From positions 4,035,420 to 4,099,419 of the forward strand of contig OZ024891.1 of NCBI GenBank assembly GCA_964017195.1: a stretch of 64,000 nucleotides of DNA. Reading direction: 5' to 3'. The notes beneath the pieces are model-generated. The model did not search any database, was not told the origin of the DNA, and was given only the letters and a program-made list of their open reading frames with translations. Within the stretch, counting starts at the first letter, position 1; every line of letters starts with the position of its first letter. Source of the DNA: Siderastrea radians (taxonomy: Eukaryota > Cnidaria > Anthozoa > Scleractinia > Rhizangiidae). Below are positions 1 through 12,700 of the stretch, piece after piece. Made by a program: the position numbers and the translations under genes.

Positions 1-1205
1 TATTTAACTGTCACGTAGTCACGCTGCTCGATCATGACCAGGTTTTATAGTGGATAACCACAAGGTTTTGTTTTGGTGGGGGCGGGGGAAGGCAGGGCTG
101 AGGGGTTAAGGTGGGACTTACCGCAGGTGTAAAAATCCATAGGTTGTCAGGGTAAATTTCACCATATAGTGAAAAAAACAAACGTCATTGGCTCTGCACG
201 CATTGCGTGCCTATGTTTTCGAGATCGCGCGTACGGCTGAAGCAAGTGTGAATACGGAGATCCTCCCCCGCGGGCGTGTGAGGCTCGCGCGGGACAAATC
301 CCGCTGTCGAAGCTTTGCACCGCGGCGAAGAAAACAAGCGGCCTTCTCATGGTGACGAAAGTTTCAACATAACAAGAAAAGCACGTGAAACTAAAACGAA
401 AATGGAAATTCGAATTCCGTTTTCAGCAATGCGTGAGATAGGACATGACGCAGGAAAGCTCGATTTCCGTTTTACGATGTTTTACGAAAACAGGAAATTG
501 AAAATGAAAGTTTCGAATACCGTTTTCGAATTATAAAGGTAAACGGAACATGAAAATGGAAGTTCGAATTCCGTTCACTCCCATACCGTAGGAAAAAATT
601 CCACGCGTTAGGCAACTTCGCGCGTGTCCACGTGTTTAACTCGCTCGACTATTCAGCGATTCCTCTGACTTTTTGGCCGGAAAAGATAGAAGAATTATAC
701 ATTTTCTCGGCTCGTTCAGAAGAAACGAAAGAAAGAAAGAAGAGAGAATGGAAAGGCAGACAGAGGGAATCGTGGAGAAGATTGGCAGGGAAAGAACAGT
801 TGCTGGAACGAAGTACTGAACTGGCTAAAAAACAGATCAAGGCTCGAGTGGAAAGCTTTTGTTCACACTCCAGGCGACACCTAGAGTTTCTGAAAAGTCC
901 CTTCAAAAACAGATCGAGTTAAAACTATACACGAAACTATGTTGAAAATCGATAGCATTCGGCAATGCTTTTCGTTTTATTTTGAATTCAAGTTTTCCTA
1001 AGTTTTTGAGTTGAGCCAGCACCCATAAACAAGCCAATTTTTGGCCGTCGCGTGATGATCGAAGTTTTCGTCACGTTAGCATTTCAATCTTGGCAATGTC
1101 CCTCTTTTTTTGTCGAAACTTCTTTATTCTTTAATAAAAGTTATATACTTCCAAGTGTTTGTTTAACAAAACCCTGAAGTTGTTGTGTCTGACAGTCTTA
1201 GACTG
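1..1205. other. Upstream intergenic DNA, no gene recognised
   Basis: No open reading frame here resembles a known protein. A short A/T-rich motif around GAAAATGGAAxTTCGAATTC occurs near 399-425 and again near 551-577, a local direct repeat. A 96-codon frame at 632-922 is Lys/Arg/Glu-rich, but no splice partner or family resemblance could be found. The stretch probably contains the ACSS3 5' flank, but no TATA box or other promoter element is clear. Confidence 0.5.
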
Positions 1206-1620
1206 ATTAAGACGGATTCCGCTCAACGTTCGAGCAATAAATGCAAAAAATATTTACCAAAAAACTGCTCATAGCACGATAACATTTTCAATGCTATTTG
1301 AAACATCTCACTTTAATTCACTTCTCCAAGTGACCCCGTGATGAAATTCTCAAGCATTCTCGAGAAACTTGATGTCAAATCTCGTAAAAATGTGCTAAAA
1401 ACGGGCGCCATTTTGTTTTGAACTGACATGAAGCATCTTTTTTTAAAATTGAAATGTGGATAATTTCTAATCCAATTTTCTCTCACGGGGTCAGCCTGGG
1501 AGCAAAATTAACGATAAGTTCTTTTTATCCATTCTCAAAATGTGACCGTGCTGCAAGTATTTTTTTGGTAACTTAATTTTTGCACTTATTGCTCGAACTT
1601 TGAGCGGAAATCATCTTAAT
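1206..1620. mobile_element. MITE with ~60 bp terminal inverted repeats
   Basis: The left end begins ATTAAGACGGATTCCGCTCA and continues into TTCGAGCAATAAATGC. The reverse complement of the right end (about 1560-1620) reads ATTAAGATGATTTCCGCTCA and continues into TTCGAGCAATAAGTGC. The arms stay similar for about 60 bp and again further in (GTGACCCCGTGA against TCACGGGGTCA). There is no coding capacity, so this is a non-autonomous DNA transposon, 160 bp upstream of the ACSS3 start codon. Confidence 0.7.
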
Positions 1621-1780
1621 ATACGTGAAATCAGTCATGTTTCTCTTTACCCTTCCACGTGACGCTTGACGGTTGGACGTGACCGTGACTCTGTCACGTC
1701 ATTTCTGGTGGGTTTGCTTTTGTCTTCAAACGGATGCAAGTTTCGGCGTCTGGAAGAGAAGATCAGAATTGCACCTCAAA

Positions 1781-4700
1781 ATGGCCATGTTGTGTGTTAT
1801 AAACACTGCAGCTCGTTTGAGTAGATTGCAAGGAAAATTTTTGCCTCGAAACTTGTGGAGATCGGGGCAGAAACTTATGCCAGCTCAGAGTTTACACCCC
1901 GCAATATCTGTAGTTTCGGGCCGCCATTTCCACAACACACCTCAACAGCTGAGGAAGCTACGAGAATACGATGACGTGTTTAAAAAGTCTGTTGAAGATC
2001 CAGAAGAGTTTTGGGGAGACCAGGGGGACGAGATTGACTGGTTTCAGCCGTATACGAAAGTGATGGACAACAGCAATCCTCCCTTTACAAAATGGTGGGT
2101 AATATTCATGGCTCATTTCAGTCATTTGACAACAAACCATTCTTTGAATCGTAAGACAGGAGCTCAGGGTGAAGGGTTTATGTTTTAGTCATATTTTAAT
2201 AAGCCATATGAAGAAGAATGGGAATAAACGCGAGATTTGCTAACTGGTACACGTTATTCAGGTAGAAATAATTGGTTAAAAGTTGTTTTGGAAAACCATT
2301 CGGGGTTGAAATTAAGGGTAATATTTTTCGTATCTGTCCCTACCCAGGTCCCTATTTTTGTTGCTCGTGGGGTGGGGAGGGGGCTGGAAGGGGAAGGGGA
2401 CAAGGAGGAGAAGGGGAGGGGAGGGAAAGTCAGGGCAATGTTGCTTAGTTCAGAGCTTTTTGGGAAAGTAATTTTCCAAATTTTCAATGTCTTCAGTAAA
2501 CTAAAAGAAAGAAAATCAAACCTTGAACAGCAAAGGGGCTTTGGTGAGACACTTTATTTATTAAAAAAAAGAAAAAAAAAGAAAAAATGAACATGAAGAC
2601 ATCGAAAGAGATAACATTGTCACTCAGAAACACACTTCTCAACAGCGTCCAATTACTAGGTTGTGGTTTTAATGAATCAATTGATTGATGCTGAATTGAT
2701 TGAGTCAATGTATGGTATTTGGGGGTTACTGGTACCTTCCCATCAACAGGGAGAATCATAACAGGGACCTGTAAAACAAAAAAATTGGCTGCCCTGCTCA
2801 GTTACCCAATTAACAATAGAAGACAACAGTGCCCATTGCATAACTCAAAAGAATGTGCCAGAAATTAAATGGAAATTGAGCACACCTCCTTCTCACATTG
2901 TATATGTCCATTAACCCGAAATATCATGATTTACTGACTTGAAGGTTTGTTGGTGGTGAAATGAACACTTGTTATAACTGTCTTGACCGGCATGTTGAGA
3001 ATGGAAAGGGACATCGCACAGCCTTGATTTATGACAGTCCACTGACTGGCAAGATTGAAATGTACTCATATCACAACCTACAGCGTCTGGTAAGAATGGT
3101 AGCACCAGGTGACCAGGTGTTTCTTTTAAGGCTTGTTGTGTTGTAACCAATCAAAAAGTAGATCTGACAATGAGGAGAATTACCATTAAGGCCTGTGGTC
3201 TTTAGAATTTATTTGGCATCTAACTGGTATTACCGTGCAGTAAAATAAAGTTTGCAGCAGAAATAATTATTATGATGTATATAAAAATTATTCTAGTGTT
3301 CAAACTTCTGTTTCCCACTTTAATACCAACAATGCTTTAACTTTTTTGCATCATGCTGTATTCAAAAGTTAAATAATTACACCATGCTATAGTAACATCA
3401 TTTTTGTTTGAAATTTAATTGCAATTATTGTGGTGGCCTTGCTCACTTTGTTGTATCATATATTTCCTTTATTCCCATATTTTGTTTCATTCTCTCTTGT
3501 TGTTTCCTTCAATGATCTTTCTCTGTGATATTGTTCTTATTTATGTCTTGTTCTTGTGCTATATTTGTATTTCATACAAAAATGATGTTTCTTAGGTTTC
3601 GAAGTTTGCTGGTGCTCTGGCAAGCTTAAATGTTGGTAAAGGAGACAGAGTAGTGATTTATATGCCAATGGTACCTCAGGTAGGTGCTCTATGTCTTTTA
3701 TAGGCTGAAATTTTTAAAGCTAATGAAGTTGCAAACTTTTTTCAATAAAATATTAATGACGTTGACTAGTTTAGTTTATATTTGCATCTTTTAATGGTTG
3801 TGTCTTTAGAGTTTGTTATATTATAACAAACTCTAAAGACACAACCAATAGTTGTGTTTTTCATTAGTCAGTTTTATAGAGGTCTAAAGATGTTTAAGTG
3901 GCAATGTCTGTAAGAGCGGTCCACTGCATTTCGGGTCAGAAAAAAGTTGTCCCTCAAACTTTGTCCAGGAAACCATCTTGGGTCACAAGTAAAGGAAACG
4001 AGTTTCGTTTTGGGAAATACGCTAAAATATTTTTTTGGGAGCCCACAACAGTAAGCGCGGCAAAAGGCGTAAATTAGCGCCTGGCCAGACACGAAAATTG
4101 TATAAGTTGGCGACCTCACTGCTCAAAAACCACAACACGCAGCAAAAAAGTGTTATTATTTTTAAGTTAAGAGGTCCTTCAAGGGTGTAAAGCATATGTT
4201 AAATTTAATTTGTGTTGAAGTGGAAGCTCGTGATAATTGATATATTAACACTCATCTGAGCGCTTTCTGAAAACTCGCAAAAGAACCCTGTCTTCGTCGG
4301 CCTTTATTTCCCGAGTCCAGACCGAGTCGCTCTAAATTCCTATCGAAGTGCGTTAATGAGATGTCAGGGAGTACAGAAAAATAAAAATACCTTGCACTTT
4401 TTATCGTCCTTTACCACAGTGACTGCGAACTTTTGGTGATTTTTGCGAATATGACACATGCATTATGCAAATTAGGTTGTTGAGCAAATTCGGATCGTGT
4501 GAACTGAATAGCTTCTAGATTTTAAGATTTCTCCATTTCAAGTCATGAATACAGAAAAGCATACACATATAGAAGTTTCAAACTGTTCAAATTGATGAAA
4601 TAAGCGAATTACTGAGTCCTGATCTTTGGATGCTAATCCGGAGAATTGCGTGACTCGCATTATACAAATTAGGTTGTCTGCTAAACTTGGTCCGTTCCGG

Positions 4701-6687
4701 TAACCGTTGCAAAAAACCTTTTTAACTGTTTGGATCCCACTTTTGTTTTAATTGAATATTAAAGAAATGTTAAGACTACATGCACTATAGGTAGAAAACA
4801 TTGACGACGAATTCAGCAAGTTACAGTACTGACTTCTATTCATGTGTCATTTGTATAACTCTGTTTGCAATGAAATGGACTGTGAGCTTGTCGGATAAAA
4901 AGGAATCTCTAGTAGTCGGCTCTTGATTTTTTATGTCTTCGTTTTGCTCTTTTGATCTTCCTTTTCCACAGCGCCTTCGAACTTTTGGTGCTTTTGTCCC
5001 AGGGGGAGGGACACTTGACCAACTGAGGGTTTGAGGGCCTGACTGTATAGGACGAAAAAAAGTCCTAAATTACCTACTCTGTTTAGGACAGCACCCTCTA
5101 TTTTAGGTCCCTGTTTAGAGCAAATGATTATCATACCAACTCCCTTGTTTTACACAATTTTAAGTGTTTCAAAGACCAGCAAACGTCCCCGATCTAGGAT
5201 ACCTAAATACTGTGTAAGCCATATTTAATGACGACAATCGGATCTGACCATACCCTGTTTACGACAAGTTGAGACCCTATTTAGGACAGACTCGGTTAAA
5301 ATTTTGTACCCTGTTTAGGACAGAGAGGCCAAAAACCATACCCTGTCCAGCGGCACGTCCCCGTATAGCAATATAGCGGAGTAACCCCTGCCCTGGACTT
5401 TTGTTCCGGGGCTTTTGTTAAGCGCTTTATTTTGTGTATGCAAACGCTTGAGACAAGCAAGGTTGTTTGCGTGTCAAAGAGCGCGGATTATACGCTGCCG
5501 ATGTTTGGATGCTTTGGGGCAAACTGTGACGAAAATTATGCCAACTGGATTTTTTGTCAGATAAGAGACGTGTAACTCTTTGGATTTCTCTTTCATCTAT
5601 GTTTGATTTGAAACGGCTAAAGCCATGTGTTCATGGGATAGTCACCTGGTCACAGATACCCGTTTTTAAAACAGTGCTCTGGTTCCTTTACTTCAGTTCA
5701 ATCAAAAGAATTGGATATCATTGTATCAGTTTTGATATAAAAAAGCTTCAACAACGAAAACAAAGAAGCCTAATTCTGCATCATTTTGCATCGCGTGTTT
5801 TGATTTCATGTCCAAATTCAATTAAGACCTAGCTCTTAAAGAACTGGAGGCTTCTTGGAACCTTGCTGACTTCGAGTGGAAGCGCCTCACAGACAACGGT
5901 GAATCGCTTAACTTTCGAGCTACTTTCGCACTCTGGTGAAGGTGTCTTTTGATAAGCCATTTCGGAATTGTCTTAAGCCTCTCTATCAAAGCGAGGCTTA
6001 AGGTACACACCTTTAATATTTAAAAATATGGTCTTATTTACACGTGAATGAAAGCTAATTTTCATATGAAAGGTTGTGCACTTAGCCTCGCTTTGAAAGG
6101 GAGGCTTAAAGCAATTGTGGTCAACCTAAATGTGTTCTGCAAGATTTACAACGTGTCTTGAACTGTTCAGCAAGACTCGTTTATTCAACAAGTAAATTTG
6201 AACATGTCACACCTTTGCTTTGAAATCTTCACTGGCTTCCTGTTGAACAAAGGATTATTTTCAAGATCGCTCTGGTTGCATTCAAAGCTCTTCATGATGC
6301 TGCTCCCAGTTACATCACGGAACTTCTAAGGCCTTACAAGCCTAGCACACAGGACACTGAGATCATCTAGTCATTATCTCCTTGGTTTCCCAGATTTAAT
6401 CTGAAAACGTATGGCGGTCATTCCTTCACAGTTGCCGCTCCGAACATATGGAACAGCCTTCCCTTAGAATTAAGAAAATGTGTATTTCTTTCGACTTTTA
6501 AGTCTAAACTTAAGACTTGGCTGTTTAAAGAAGCTTTTGGCTAGGAATTCTGATTTATTTATCGTTATGATCAATTTTAGTTCATTTTTATTTGTTTATT
6601 TGTTGTTTTTTAAGAGTATATTTGTAGATTAACGTAATGTCAACTTTGTAAAGCACCATTGGACCATTGAGAAATGGCGCTATAGAA

Positions 6688-6725
<38 letters not shown>

Positions 6726-9700
6726 GTTGGGAAATGGCCTATTTCACTTCTCGCTCACAGGTCTGATTAAATTCTCGACTTAAGCAAAGAACTACCCCTA
6801 AGTTCCGCATCCTTTGAACAGTTCACTTGAAGGATAATGATTTCTTTTGAATTATTAGACACGATCACGATCTCAGTTTAGCGATCACGTCGTGGGGCGG
6901 GGGGGCGGGAAGCCTAGGTATGACCTTTGTACTTCCGGGGCTTTTCCCGCCCGTAGGGCTTCGCCGAGCGAAGAATGGTACTGGCTTTTGTACAAATCCT
7001 CTTCACTGGCTTGCTGTTGACATGCCAAGGTGGAAAATTATCTGACAAGCATTTACTAATTTCAATGTTGGACATTACTATTTAACTGGGAAACAATAGC
7101 TTCTAGTAATTTTTGGCCACCTCAGGCCTCAGCCTGAAAATACCATAAAAGCTTATAATTATAACAGCCTGCCTGAGCCTCATTGTTGTTAATTTTCCTG
7201 TGATTCTGATATTGTATTCATTCTCTTATGTTTCTCATTATACATTAATTGCAATACTTGTGAATGCAATAAAACTGATTGAGAGAACAAAACGAACCAG
7301 AGCACTGTTATATATTATAAAAGGCCATCTAACCAACCCTGGAAAAGGAACCCACCAAGACGTAGCTTTAGCCGTTTCAAATCAAACAAAAACTTTCAAG
7401 TTTCTTATAACCTGATTAAACGTTTGGCAGAAAATTTAGTTTGCATAATTCTCGTCACATTTTGCCCCAAAGCATCCAAACATCGGCACTTTATAATTCG
7501 CGGTCTTTTTTATTGAGTTTGCTCCACTGACGCGAACAACCTAGTTTGTATAAACAAGATAAAGCGCTTGACAAAAGTCCCGGGACAAAAGCACCAAAAT
7601 TTCGAAGGCGTTGTGGAAAAGGAAGATCAAAGAGCAAATTGTAGGAATGAAAAACCAAAACCCGACTACAAAAAAGTACAGATTCATTAATTGTTACAAG
7701 TTGTCCATTTCATTGCAAACAGAGTTATTCAAATGACACCTGAATAGAACTCAGTGCTTTAACTAGCTGAATTCGTCGTCAACGTTTTCTACCTACAGTG
7801 CATGTAGTCTTAACATTTCTTGAATATTCAATTAAAACAAAAGTGGGATCCAAACAGTTACGTTAATTAGAAAGGTTTTTTGCAACGGTTACCGGAACGG
7901 ACCAAGGTTAGCAGACAACCTAATTTGCATAATGCGAGTCACGCAATTCTCCGGATTAGCATCCAAAGATCGCTTATTTCATCAATTTGAACAGTTCGAA
8001 ACTTCTATTTGTGTATGCTTTTCTGTATTTATGACTTGAAATGGAGAAATCTTAAAATCTAGAAGCTATTCAGTTCACACGATCCGAATTTGCTCAACAA
8101 CCTAATTTGCATAATGCCTGTGTTATATTCGCAAAAATCACCAACAGTTCGAAGTCACTGTGGTAAAGGACGATAAAAAGTGCAAGGTATTTTTATTTTT
8201 GTGTACTCCCTGACATCTCATTAACGCACTTCGATAGGAATTTAGAGCGACTCGGTCTGGACTCGGGAAATAAAGGCCGACGAAGACAGGGTTCTTTTGC
8301 GAGTTTTCAGAAAGCGCTCAGATGAGTGTTAATATATCAATTATCACGAGCTTCCACTTCAACACAAATTAAATTTAACATACGCTTTACACCCTTGAAG
8401 GACCTCTTAACTTAAAAATAATAACACTTTTTTGCTGCGTGTTGTGGTTTTTGAGCAGTAAGGTCACCAACTTATACAATTTTCGTGTCTGGCCAGGCGC
8501 TAATTTACGCCTTTTGCCGCGCTTACTGTTGTGGGCTCCCAAAAAAATATTTTAGCGTATTTCCCAAAACGAAACTCGTTTCCTTTACTTGTGACCCAAG
8601 ATGGTTTCCTGGGCAAAGTTTGAGGGAAAACTTTTTTCGTGCCCGGAATGCAGTGGACCGCTCTTACAGACATTGCCACTTAAGATGTTTAGTTCGACAT
8701 TCTTTAGAGGACACATTCATGTGCTCTAAATGGTGGACTTAATCGATCCACTTAACTTTTTTTAGCAGTCTAGTGGTTGTCAAAGTAATAATGTTTGATG
8801 GAGGTAAAAACACAGTCACCTTTCAGGTTTTGAAGTTCAGAGTGAAATGTCGTTAAAAGGTACAGTACGATTGAATTGGCATTTGTTTGTTCTGCAGGCT
8901 GTTGTTGCGATGTTGGCTTGTGCCAGACTTGGTGCAGTTCATTCTGTTGTGTTTGGAGGATTTGCTGCGCGGGAGTTAGCAAGAAGAATTGAGCACGCAG
9001 AAGTAAGTGAAGGAGGCTTGACTGGTATCAGACTTGGCAAGCTGACTCACTTTTGCCTGACAGATTAACTCATTTTTTTAAAGACGGACAACTTTTTTAA
9101 CAGGACAAACACAGCTTGAATGTTGCACAACATGTTCTTAAAATTTCGATCCATAAATAACCATAGAATTAAAAAAATACATGCATAATTTCAACAATTA
9201 TTGTGAGAAATATGAATGCAGTGCATGTAATTGTTTTATATATTACCTCAGCAATTCAAGTGAGCTATTATTGTGCATGTAAAATTGTGTTTACTAGTTT
9301 AGTACATATTTAAAAATTCTTTGGAATTGTTATTATTAATTTAGCCACGTGTTGTGGTAACTGCATCCTGTGGTCTTGAACCAACTCGCATGGTGTATTA
9401 CAAGCCCCTTTTGGATGAAGCAATCAGATTGTCAAGCCACAAGCCTTCTACTTGTATTGTGTACCAAAGAGACCAGGTAAATTTTAGAAATAATCAGTTA
9501 ACTTTTATGTTCACTGTATCTTTTTTGCTCTATTTTTTAAAGTTGATGAAGATAGCCAATTAAAAAAGAACTTAAAATTCCTGTGGGTCACGTAAGACCT
9601 CTCACACGTGCTGTCTGCAATTATTTTGAACAAATAAAAAACAAGAGAGTCTTTAGATTCAGTAGTTTATATTTAATTGGCAAAAACCCCAGCAAATACT

Positions 9701-12700
9701 GTACAGGTTTACAATTTAAAAATGTTATTACAAATTGTTTATTGTAAAATTGAAAAAAAAAACAGTTTTTTTTAAAGCAAGGGATGAAATGTAGACAATA
9801 ATTTACATGTCATAAAATAGCTGTGGGATTCCAATGTAAGCTGTATACTTTATATCACTTCACATCTTAGACCTAATGACTACAGATACATATAGTTACA
9901 TAAATATTAAATTATTACTAAAAAATATTAGAAACAGCATTATCTGTTTTTTCTAATGCATTGGTCTGTCATGTTTCATTGTTCAGTGTTCAGGTGATAT
10001 CATACCAGGACGGGACGTAACCTGGGACCAAGTGATGGAGAAGGCACCACTACACGACTGTGTTCCGGTGCTATCAACTGATCCACTGTATATTCTCTAC
10101 ACCTCCGGTACCACTGGTGACCCTAAGGTAATGGAGAGACAAGTGAATGGTGTTTAGTTGACTGTAGCCTGATCAGGGCTCAAACTAATTTTATGATATT
10201 TTCCAGATATTTTGACATGCATAATTTAGTGAAACAAATTTTTGCCTCTGCCAAACACAATGAGTTGTAGTTCCCTTGCATCAGAAGCTTTGAAATTCTG
10301 GATTTTCTGAGAAATGCTTAGAATTTCTGTGCTTTTGACCAGGCTTGTCTTCCAATTGGTTAGATAAAAGGACGTGGCAAGTAAAAATTTTAAGCACTTG
10401 CCACTTAAGTTTTGATAATGGGCTGCTGTGACAGTTAAATCTGTACTTGGTTAGGAAAAAAATCGTGGGAAGCATCTCATATGTAAATATTCATTACTGA
10501 AAAAAAAAGGGAGGGGGAAGGATGAGGTTATTTGATATCTAACATTTCATGACTTGCTTAGGGTATTGTACGTGACAATGGAGGGCATGCAGTAGCTCTT
10601 AGCTGGAGCATGAGAAATGTGTATGGAGTCAATCCTGGAGAGGTACATGCAGTCAGCACTTAATTTATAAAAGTACATTTTTGTCTTTTCAAAATTGATT
10701 AGATCTCTCTCTGTCCAATAAGAATGTTCAAGACTGTGACGTTAGATTCCCCTAGTTTGTTCTAGAACTTACCGGGGGAAGTTTTTAACAGAGTAAGCAA
10801 CAACAGAGAACATGTTAAGTTACATTATTTTTTGTACTAGCATTATTGTTGTTTTTAGCTTATTTATCTTAGTTGTGTTATCATAGTCCCCACTATCATG
10901 AACACCGGGTATCTTGAATTCTCTGCTATCTTGAACTGCACCTCATTTCCCTAGAATAATGGAGCTCAGCTAGGTGCTATTGGCTGGCTATCTTCTATCC
11001 TGCTATCTCGAACAATTTTTGTTTTCTCTTGTGGGTTCAAGATGGCAGGAGTCTACTGTATTTTGGCTAGTTACCAAGTATAGTTATGTCTTATAATATA
11101 TATATTTGTAACAGCTTCTATCTCATAGAAAATGTCATTTTGTAATTTGTATTGGAATTACTGATATCCCTAAATTTGATTCATAAACTTTAAACATTAT
11201 TTACATTCATAAATTAATGTAATTATGTTTTTTTTAAGGTTTGGTGGGCAGCATCTGATCTTGGCTGGGTGGTTGGTCATTCTTACATTGTTTATGCTCC
11301 ATTGTTGACTGGTTGTACCACACTTTTGTTTGAGGTAAGTGATGATAAAAAGAGGTTATTCAGAAGAACACTGTATAATGCAGCTGGGTATTTTTACAAG
11401 TCAGGTTTCATTCTTTCTGCCCAGGTTAGGATTTATTACACATTTTTTCCTCTTCAAAACTAGGCTTTCAACAGCGTTTCCCATAGTGCGTGGTCATGGG
11501 AGTAAATGCCATCTCATATTTGCACTCTTTTAATATATATTGGTGCTCTAAAATGCTGTATAATAAAAGGTGTACCATATTATCAATCTATTGATATTAT
11601 GTGTTTTGTTAAAACTAGTTATGTAGTACCCTCTAATTTCTTGTTGTTCTCCACTGTCTTCACTTGTATGTTTGTTTTCATGACTGAGTTGACTTCTGAG
11701 AAACTGGATGGTTTCCCTGGTGTTTCTGATGACCTCTAACACTTCTTTCTTAGCATATCTCTGTAAACACATTAAATAAATCACTGGAGAGTGCACCTTA
11801 CGTTTCATCAAGCAGAAACGACATTGCTTGTCTTAATGTCACAGTGTATGTACATGTTATATGTCGTTCATTTGAACAGTTTGCCTGTTGATCAATGAAT
11901 CAGTAACTGAAATCAGTTTGTTCATCTGCTTGTTTCTCAATCAGTCGATAAGCAAGTCTTTCCTGGTTAGTCAGTCTGTCCAACCGTTTGTCCATCCATC
12001 AGACAGTCAGTTTGTCAGCCAGTCATTCATTCACTGAGTCAGTCAGTCAGCCAGCCTGTCCGTCTGTCTGTCCATCCGTCAGTCAGTCAGTGAGTCAGTC
12101 AGTCAGTGAGTCAGTCAGTCAGTCAGTCAGTCAGTAAGCCAGTCAGTGAGTCAGTCAGTAAGCCAGTCAGTGAGTCAGTCAGTCAGACAGTGATTCAGTC
12201 AGTGAGTCAGTCAGTCAGTCAGTCAGTCAGTCAGTCAGTCAGTCAGTCAGTCAGTCAGTCAGTCAGTCAGTCAGCCAGCCTGCCAGCCAGTCAGTCACTG
12301 GTACATTGAAATATAAGCATATTAAAGCTTAATTGTAGATAACTTTGTCATCCACTGATTCAAACCTTCATAATCTTCTTAGCCTTTGTTAAATCTTTCT
12401 TGGAAACTTGTCTCTCCCTCTTTGATTCCTCTTTTGTTGTCTTTTTCGTGGGACTTTCTCTTGGAGATGACGGAAAACAAAAGACGTCTTGGTTTTTGCA
12501 TTCAGGTTTTGCGGCATTGATATCATCTTGGGGACCATTTAGTGACTGAACTGCTGCAAAAGTTGTATGGAAATTGGTTGTTCGTTTTTTCATTAAAAGA
12601 ACAGGTTCCAGTTTTTTCATCATTCCGGAGCTTATACCAGGATCAGCTTTCTAAAAGCAAAACGACAAAGCGACAGCTTAGTGGACAAACGAAAACCTAA

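Larger units (their letters stand above)
3894..8683. mobile_element. Giant inverted repeat (foldback-type element) in ACSS3 intron 3
   Basis: About 1.1 kb at 3894-4985 is the reverse complement of 7575-8683 with only scattered mismatches; both ends read TAAGTGGCAATGTCTGTAAG outward-in. The homology then continues, more diverged, between 5397-5707 and 7285-7573. The left arm is interrupted by a separate ~400 bp repeat at 4990-5395. The ~1.6 kb loop (5707-7285) holds a short palindromic MITE and the 3' end of a LINE. No transposase frame is present. It may be a foldback or long-TIR DNA transposon, or an inverted duplication. Target-site duplications were not resolved. Confidence 0.8.

Noticed and set aside
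632..922. 96-codon basic frame upstream of ACSS3
   Set aside because: No homology and no splice continuation found; composition is not distinctive.
1673..1780. Upstream in-frame ATG extending ACSS3 by 36 residues
   Set aside because: The extension lacks targeting-peptide character at its start, and the ATG at 1781 has a better context; it is probably 5' UTR.
12000..12300. Regular repeats resembling a CRISPR array
   Set aside because: Simple 4 bp microsatellite without spacers, in a eukaryotic intron.
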